Below are positions 4,046-7,628 of a stretch of 7,628 nucleotides of DNA, in pieces. Source of the DNA: UBA2334 sp964396895 (lineage in GTDB: Bacteria > Pseudomonadota > Gammaproteobacteria > Burkholderiales > Burkholderiaceae_C); assembly GCA_964396895.1 (NCBI GenBank), contig CAYNGJ010000036.1, forward strand, positions 1 through 7,628, read 5' to 3'. Numbering within the stretch: position 1 is the first letter of the stretch; every line of letters begins with the position of its first letter. The position numbers and the translations under genes were made by a program. The notes beneath the pieces are model-generated. The model was not told where the DNA came from. It saw only the letters and a list, made by a program, of their open reading frames with translations, and did no database searches.

Positions 4046-7000
4046 ATGAACCAGACTGTTGCCCTGTCAGACAAATACGAATTGCCTTCGGGGCGCGTCT
4101 ACATGAACGGTACGCAAGCGCTGGTGCGGTTGCTGATGGCGCAAAAAGCGCGCGACGAAGCTGCGGGGCTAAACACAGAGGGCTTTGTGTCTGGCTACCG
4201 CGGCTCTCCGCTGGGCGCGGTCGATCAGGAGCTGTGGAAAAACCGTCAACTGCTGGAAAAGCACAAAATTCGTTTTCAGCCGGGGTTGAACGAGGAGCTG
4301 GCCGCCACTTCGGTCTGGGGCACGCAGATGCTGAGCCTGGACCCCCAAGCACGCGTCGATGGCGTGTTTGCACTCTGGTACGGCAAGGGACCGGGCGTGG
4401 ACCGCAGCGGCGACGTGTTCAAACACGGCAACATCGCGGGCGGTGCCCCCCATGGCGGGGTGCTGCTGGTGGCGGGAGATGACCATGCCTGCAAATCCTC
4501 CAGCCTGCCACACCAAAGTGAGCACGCGTTCATCGCCGCCATGATTCCCGTGCTGCACCCCTCGGGCGTGAAGGAATTTATCGAGTTCGGGTTGCACGGC
4601 TACGCCATGTCGCGCTATTCGGGGTGCTGGGTGGGGTTCAAGGTCATCAGCGACACGGTGGAGTCGTCGTCGTCGTTCGACATCGACCCCATGTCGGTCG
4701 ACATTCAGATCCCACAGACTTACCCCGTGCCGGCCGACGGCTTTTCCATCCGGTGGCCCGACCCACCACTGGAGCAGGAGAACCGGTTGCAGCGCGAGCG
4801 TCTTTACGCGTTGCTGGAGTATGTACGCCTGAACAAGCTCAATCGCCAAGAATGGCTGGCACCCGACGGGCGGCTGGGCATCTGCACCACCGGCAAAAGC
4901 TACCTGGACGTGCGTGAAGCCCTGTGCCTGCTGGGGCTGGACGATGCTGCGGCGCAGACACTGGGTATCCGACTGCTGAAAATCGGGGTGGTGTGGCCAC
5001 TGGAGCCCACTTGCGTGGTGACATTCGCCCAAGGGTTGGACGAGATTCTGGTGGTAGAGGAGAAGCGCCAGATCCTCGAATACCAAATCAAGGAACACCT
5101 CTACAACGAGACGGCCCGCCCCAGGGTGGTGGGCAAGTACGACGAATCGGGTGAGTGGGTGCAGGTGCCCAGCAGCGGCATTTTGCTGTCGCCCAACGGC
5201 GAGCTGACCCCCGCTGGCGTTGCCGACGTAATCGCCACTCGACTGGCCAAGGTGTTTGGCAGCGAGGCGCTGCCCGAATCGGTACGCGTCTGGATCGATC
5301 GCCTCGCCTGCCTGAACACACAAGCCAAGATCACGCCCCCAACCACCCAGCGCCTGCCTTACTTTTGCTCGGGCTGCCCGCACAACACCAGTACCCAGGT
5401 GCCCGAGGGCTCACGGGCGCTGGCGGGCATCGGTTGCCACTACATGTCCATGTGGATGGACCGCCGAACCGAAACCTTCAGTCAAATGGGCGGGGAAGGA
5501 GTGCCTTGGATTGGCCAGGCACCCTACACCGACACCCCCCATGTGTTCGCCAACCTGGGCGACGGCACCTACATGCACTCGGGCTCCCTGGCCATTCGGG
5601 CCTCCGTGGCCGCCGGGGTCAACATCACCTACAAGTTGCTGGTGAACGACGCCGTGGCCATGACCGGTGGCCAACCAGTAGAAGGCGCACCGTCGGTGCC
5701 GCAGTTGCTGCGCCAGATCGCCGCAGAAGGGGTGGTAGCGCTGCACCTGGTGAGCGACGAGCCGGAAGCGTTTCAGTCGTTGAGCGACTTCCCCAAGGGC
5801 GTTCAGGTGTCGCACCGCGACGGCATGGATGCGTTGCAACGCCAGCTGCGCGAGGTCCAAGGCGTGTCGGTCATCGTTTACGCACAGACCTGCGCCGCCG
5901 AGAAGCGCCGCAGGCGCAAAAAGAAGCTGCTGGTGGACCCTGCCCGCCGCGTGGTCATCAACGAAGCCGTGTGCGAGGGCTGCGGCGACTGTGGCGTGCA
6001 ATCCAATTGCGTTTCCATACTGCCCCTGGAAACCGCCTTGGGCCGCAAACGCGAGATCGACCAAAGCGGCTGCAACAAAGACTTCTCATGTGTGCGGGGC
6101 TTTTGCCCCAGCTTTGTGGTGCTGGAAGGTGCGGAACTGCGCAAACCCGACGTCCAGCGCGTGGCGGCCCCCACGGGCTTGCCAGAACCGACCCTGGCAA
6201 ACCTGGACCGTCCCTGGAACATCCTGGTCGCGGGCGTGGGGGGCACGGGGGTGGTGACCATCGGTGCGCTGATCGGCATGGCCGCCCACCTGGAGAAAAA
6301 GGGCGTCCTGGTGTTGGACATGGCGGGTTTGGCGCAAAAGGGCGGCGCAGTGATGTCCCATGTGCGGCTGTCGGCCGACCCTGCGCAACTGCACGCCGCC
6401 CGCGTGGCCCGTGGCCAGGCCGACCTGGTGCTGGGTTGCGACCTGATGGTGGGGGCCGCCGGTGATGCGCTGGCGTCCATGTCGCCGGACCGCACCCACG
6501 CGGTGATGAACACCGATGTGCAGCCCACCGGCAGCTTCACCCGTGACTCGGACTGGCAGGCCTCGCCCGAGGCCATGCTGGCCTGCGTTCGCGCGGCCAG
6601 CGGCGAGGTGGCGTCTTTGGAGGCGTCACGCCTGGCCGTGGCCCTGATGGGCGACGCCGTGGCCACGAACGTGTTTTTGCTGGGCTATGCCTGGCAAAAA
6701 GGCTGGATTCCGCTGCACGAGGCCTCGTTGTTGCAGGCCATCGAACTCAATGGTGCGGCGGTCAAAATGAACCTCTCGGCCTTCGCCTGGGGCCGCCAGG
6801 CGGCGGTCGACCTCGCGGTGGTGCGCCGCGCAGCCGGCCTACCCACCGGCGAGAGCGTGATGCTGATGCCCGCCAAGTCGCAGCCCTTGGCCGAGCTGCT
6901 GGCCGACCGCACCCAGCGCCTCACTGACTACCAGAATGCACCGTATGCCCAGCGTTACGTGGCTTGGGTGCGCCGCGTCGCAGACGTCGAGCAGCAGCTC

Positions 7001-7513
7001 CTGGGCAGTGAACGCCTGGCCCGGGAAGTGGCCATCAGCCTCTACAAGCTGATGGCCTACAAGGACGAATACGAGGTGGCCCGCCTGCACATAAAAAGCG
7101 AGTTTCTGGCCGGGCTGAACCGGCAGTTTGAAGGCGACTTCAAGGTGAACTATTACCTCGCTCCGCCGCTGTTCACGAAGCGGGATGCCCAGGGCCACCC
7201 CATCAAGCAACGCTACGGCGCGTGGATGCAGTCGGCCTTTCGTCTGCTGGCTCGCCTGCGCGTTCTCAGAGGCACCGCACTCGACCCCTTTGGCTGGACA
7301 GCGGAACGCCGCGAGGAGCGACAAGCGGTGCGCGACTACGAAGCCACCATAGAGAGCCTGTTGACCGGACTGACCCCGGCCAAACTGAAAGACGCCCTGG
7401 AAATTGCCCGCCTGCCCCAACTGGTGCGGGGCTATGGCCATGTGCGTGCTCGTGCGCACCAAGCCATGCTGGGTCAACGAGACACCTTGCTGGCCCGCTG
7501 GCACGCCCGCTGA
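4046..7513 (+). CDS. Fused indolepyruvate:ferredoxin oxidoreductase-like enzyme
   Basis: A 1155-residue thiamine-diphosphate and iron-sulfur enzyme of the fused indolepyruvate oxidoreductase family. It is predicted to convert an aryl or related 2-oxoacid plus CoA to acyl-CoA and CO2. Domains in order: an alpha-type N-terminal core (about 15-330; GFVSGYRGSPLG, GPGVDRSGD); a TPP-binding domain (about 437-620) with CSGCPHNTS (Cys441, Cys444), GIGC (Cys464) and GDGT (505-508) to Asn534; a cysteine-rich ferredoxin-like segment (Cys643, 646, 649, 655, 676, 682, 687); a gamma/IorB-type domain (about 725-920; VAGVGGTGVVTIG, LAQKGGAVMSHVR); and a C-terminal family-specific domain (about 940-1150). The start is set by AGGAAA at 4034-4039, six bases upstream; an in-frame extension back to 3815 overlaps the LysR gene. 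It is divergent from the LysR gene and is followed 62 bp later by etfB, suggesting an operon passing electrons to a flavoprotein. The substrate is not readable from sequence. Confidence 0.93.
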   Translation: MNQTVALSDKYELPSGRVYMNGTQALVRLLMAQKARDEAAGLNTEGFVSGYRGSPLGAVDQELWKNRQLLEKHKIRFQPGLNEELAATSVWGTQMLSLDPQARVDGVFALWYGKGPGVDRSGDVFKHGNIAGGAPHGGVLLVAGDDHACKSSSLPHQSEHAFIAAMIPVLHPSGVKEFIEFGLHGYAMSRYSGCWVGFKVISDTVESSSSFDIDPMSVDIQIPQTYPVPADGFSIRWPDPPLEQENRLQRERLYALLEYVRLNKLNRQEWLAPDGRLGICTTGKSYLDVREALCLLGLDDAAAQTLGIRLLKIGVVWPLEPTCVVTFAQGLDEILVVEEKRQILEYQIKEHLYNETARPRVVGKYDESGEWVQVPSSGILLSPNGELTPAGVADVIATRLAKVFGSEALPESVRVWIDRLACLNTQAKITPPTTQRLPYFCSGCPHNTSTQVPEGSRALAGIGCHYMSMWMDRRTETFSQMGGEGVPWIGQAPYTDTPHVFANLGDGTYMHSGSLAIRASVAAGVNITYKLLVNDAVAMTGGQPVEGAPSVPQLLRQIAAEGVVALHLVSDEPEAFQSLSDFPKGVQVSHRDGMDALQRQLREVQGVSVIVYAQTCAAEKRRRRKKKLLVDPARRVVINEAVCEGCGDCGVQSNCVSILPLETALGRKREIDQSGCNKDFSCVRGFCPSFVVLEGAELRKPDVQRVAAPTGLPEPTLANLDRPWNILVAGVGGTGVVTIGALIGMAAHLEKKGVLVLDMAGLAQKGGAVMSHVRLSADPAQLHAARVARGQADLVLGCDLMVGAAGDALASMSPDRTHAVMNTDVQPTGSFTRDSDWQASPEAMLACVRAASGEVASLEASRLAVALMGDAVATNVFLLGYAWQKGWIPLHEASLLQAIELNGAAVKMNLSAFAWGRQAAVDLAVVRRAAGLPTGESVMLMPAKSQPLAELLADRTQRLTDYQNAPYAQRYVAWVRRVADVEQQLLGSERLAREVAISLYKLMAYKDEYEVARLHIKSEFLAGLNRQFEGDFKVNYYLAPPLFTKRDAQGHPIKQRYGAWMQSAFRLLARLRVLRGTALDPFGWTAERREERQAVRDYEATIESLLTGLTPAKLKDALEIARLPQLVRGYGHVRARAHQAMLGQRDTLLARWHAR

Positions 7514-7575
7514 GACGGTGCCCCCGCCCAGCGCCGAACACCCCCCTTTAAAGCACCAACAGAGGAGTCACCCCC

Positions 7576-7628
7576 ATGAAAGCACTCGTCGCCGTCAAAC
7601 GCGTGGTGGATTACAACGTCAAAGTGCG
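7576..7628 (+). CDS. etfB: Electron-transfer flavoprotein beta subunit, 5' end only
   Basis: The first 17 codons read MKALVAVKRVVDYNVKV, the highly characteristic N-terminus of proteobacterial EtfB. With EtfA this forms the FAD/AMP-containing carrier that takes electrons from acyl-CoA and related dehydrogenases to the quinone pool. A strong AGAGGAG site (7561-7567) lies eight bases before the ATG. The gene is cut by the window edge, and etfA would be expected next. It follows the oxidoreductase gene by 62 bp with no terminator visible between them, so co-transcription is likely. Identification rests on only 17 residues, but the sequence is distinctive. Confidence 0.85.
   Translation, partial: MKALVAVKRVVDYNVKV

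Noticed and set aside
5155..6465. Long +1-shifted open frame and other long frames inside 4046-7513
   Set aside because: High-GC shadow frames with low-complexity Arg/Pro-rich translation; the overlapping oxidoreductase has clear domains throughout.

Overview
The window looks like chromosomal or accessory DNA from a high-GC betaproteobacterium, most likely near the Comamonadaceae. This rests on the protein flavour, the 1155-residue fused indolepyruvate oxidoreductase followed by etfB, and the IS3-type remnant. No search could be run, so the taxonomic call is inference.

Left half (1-1497, minus strand): a two-gene catabolic unit. It encodes a small [3Fe-4S]-type ferredoxin (1270-1497), then a type I extradiol ring-cleavage dioxygenase (204-1151), then a hairpin that probably ends the transcript (155-182). 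The dioxygenase has all three metal ligands and the active-site His/His/Asp/Tyr set. The ferredoxin is of the kind that feeds electrons to a P450 or Rieske oxygenase, and no such oxygenase lies in the window. From 1498 to 1792 there is no gene, only several inverted repeats upstream of the ferredoxin.

Middle (1793-2080): a 288-bp relic of an IS3-family insertion sequence. It keeps both terminal inverted repeats but only the C-terminal end of the transposase, with an in-frame stop. Its right end directly abuts the stop codon of the next gene, an SDR-family protein (2081-2920, minus). That protein keeps the NAD(P)-binding motifs but appears to lack every residue of the catalytic Asn-Ser-Tyr-Lys tetrad.

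Right half: a LysR-type regulator (2981-3931, minus) lies upstream of the SDR gene. It is divergent from a large fused indolepyruvate:ferredoxin oxidoreductase-like gene (4046-7513, plus), which converts aryl- or other 2-oxoacids to acyl-CoA. The 114-bp divergent gap carries repeated CACACAA/TTGTGT half-sites that could be the regulator's operator. The start of etfB (electron-transfer flavoprotein beta) follows and runs off the window.

Together the genes suggest a catabolic region for aromatic or polycyclic compounds and 2-oxoacids. The IS relic marks a junction between an oxygen-dependent ring-cleavage module and a CoA-thioester/ETF module. I see no CRISPR array, tRNA, rRNA or phage gene. 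The most unusual items are the tetrad-less SDR and the MITE-like IS relic fused to its stop codon.
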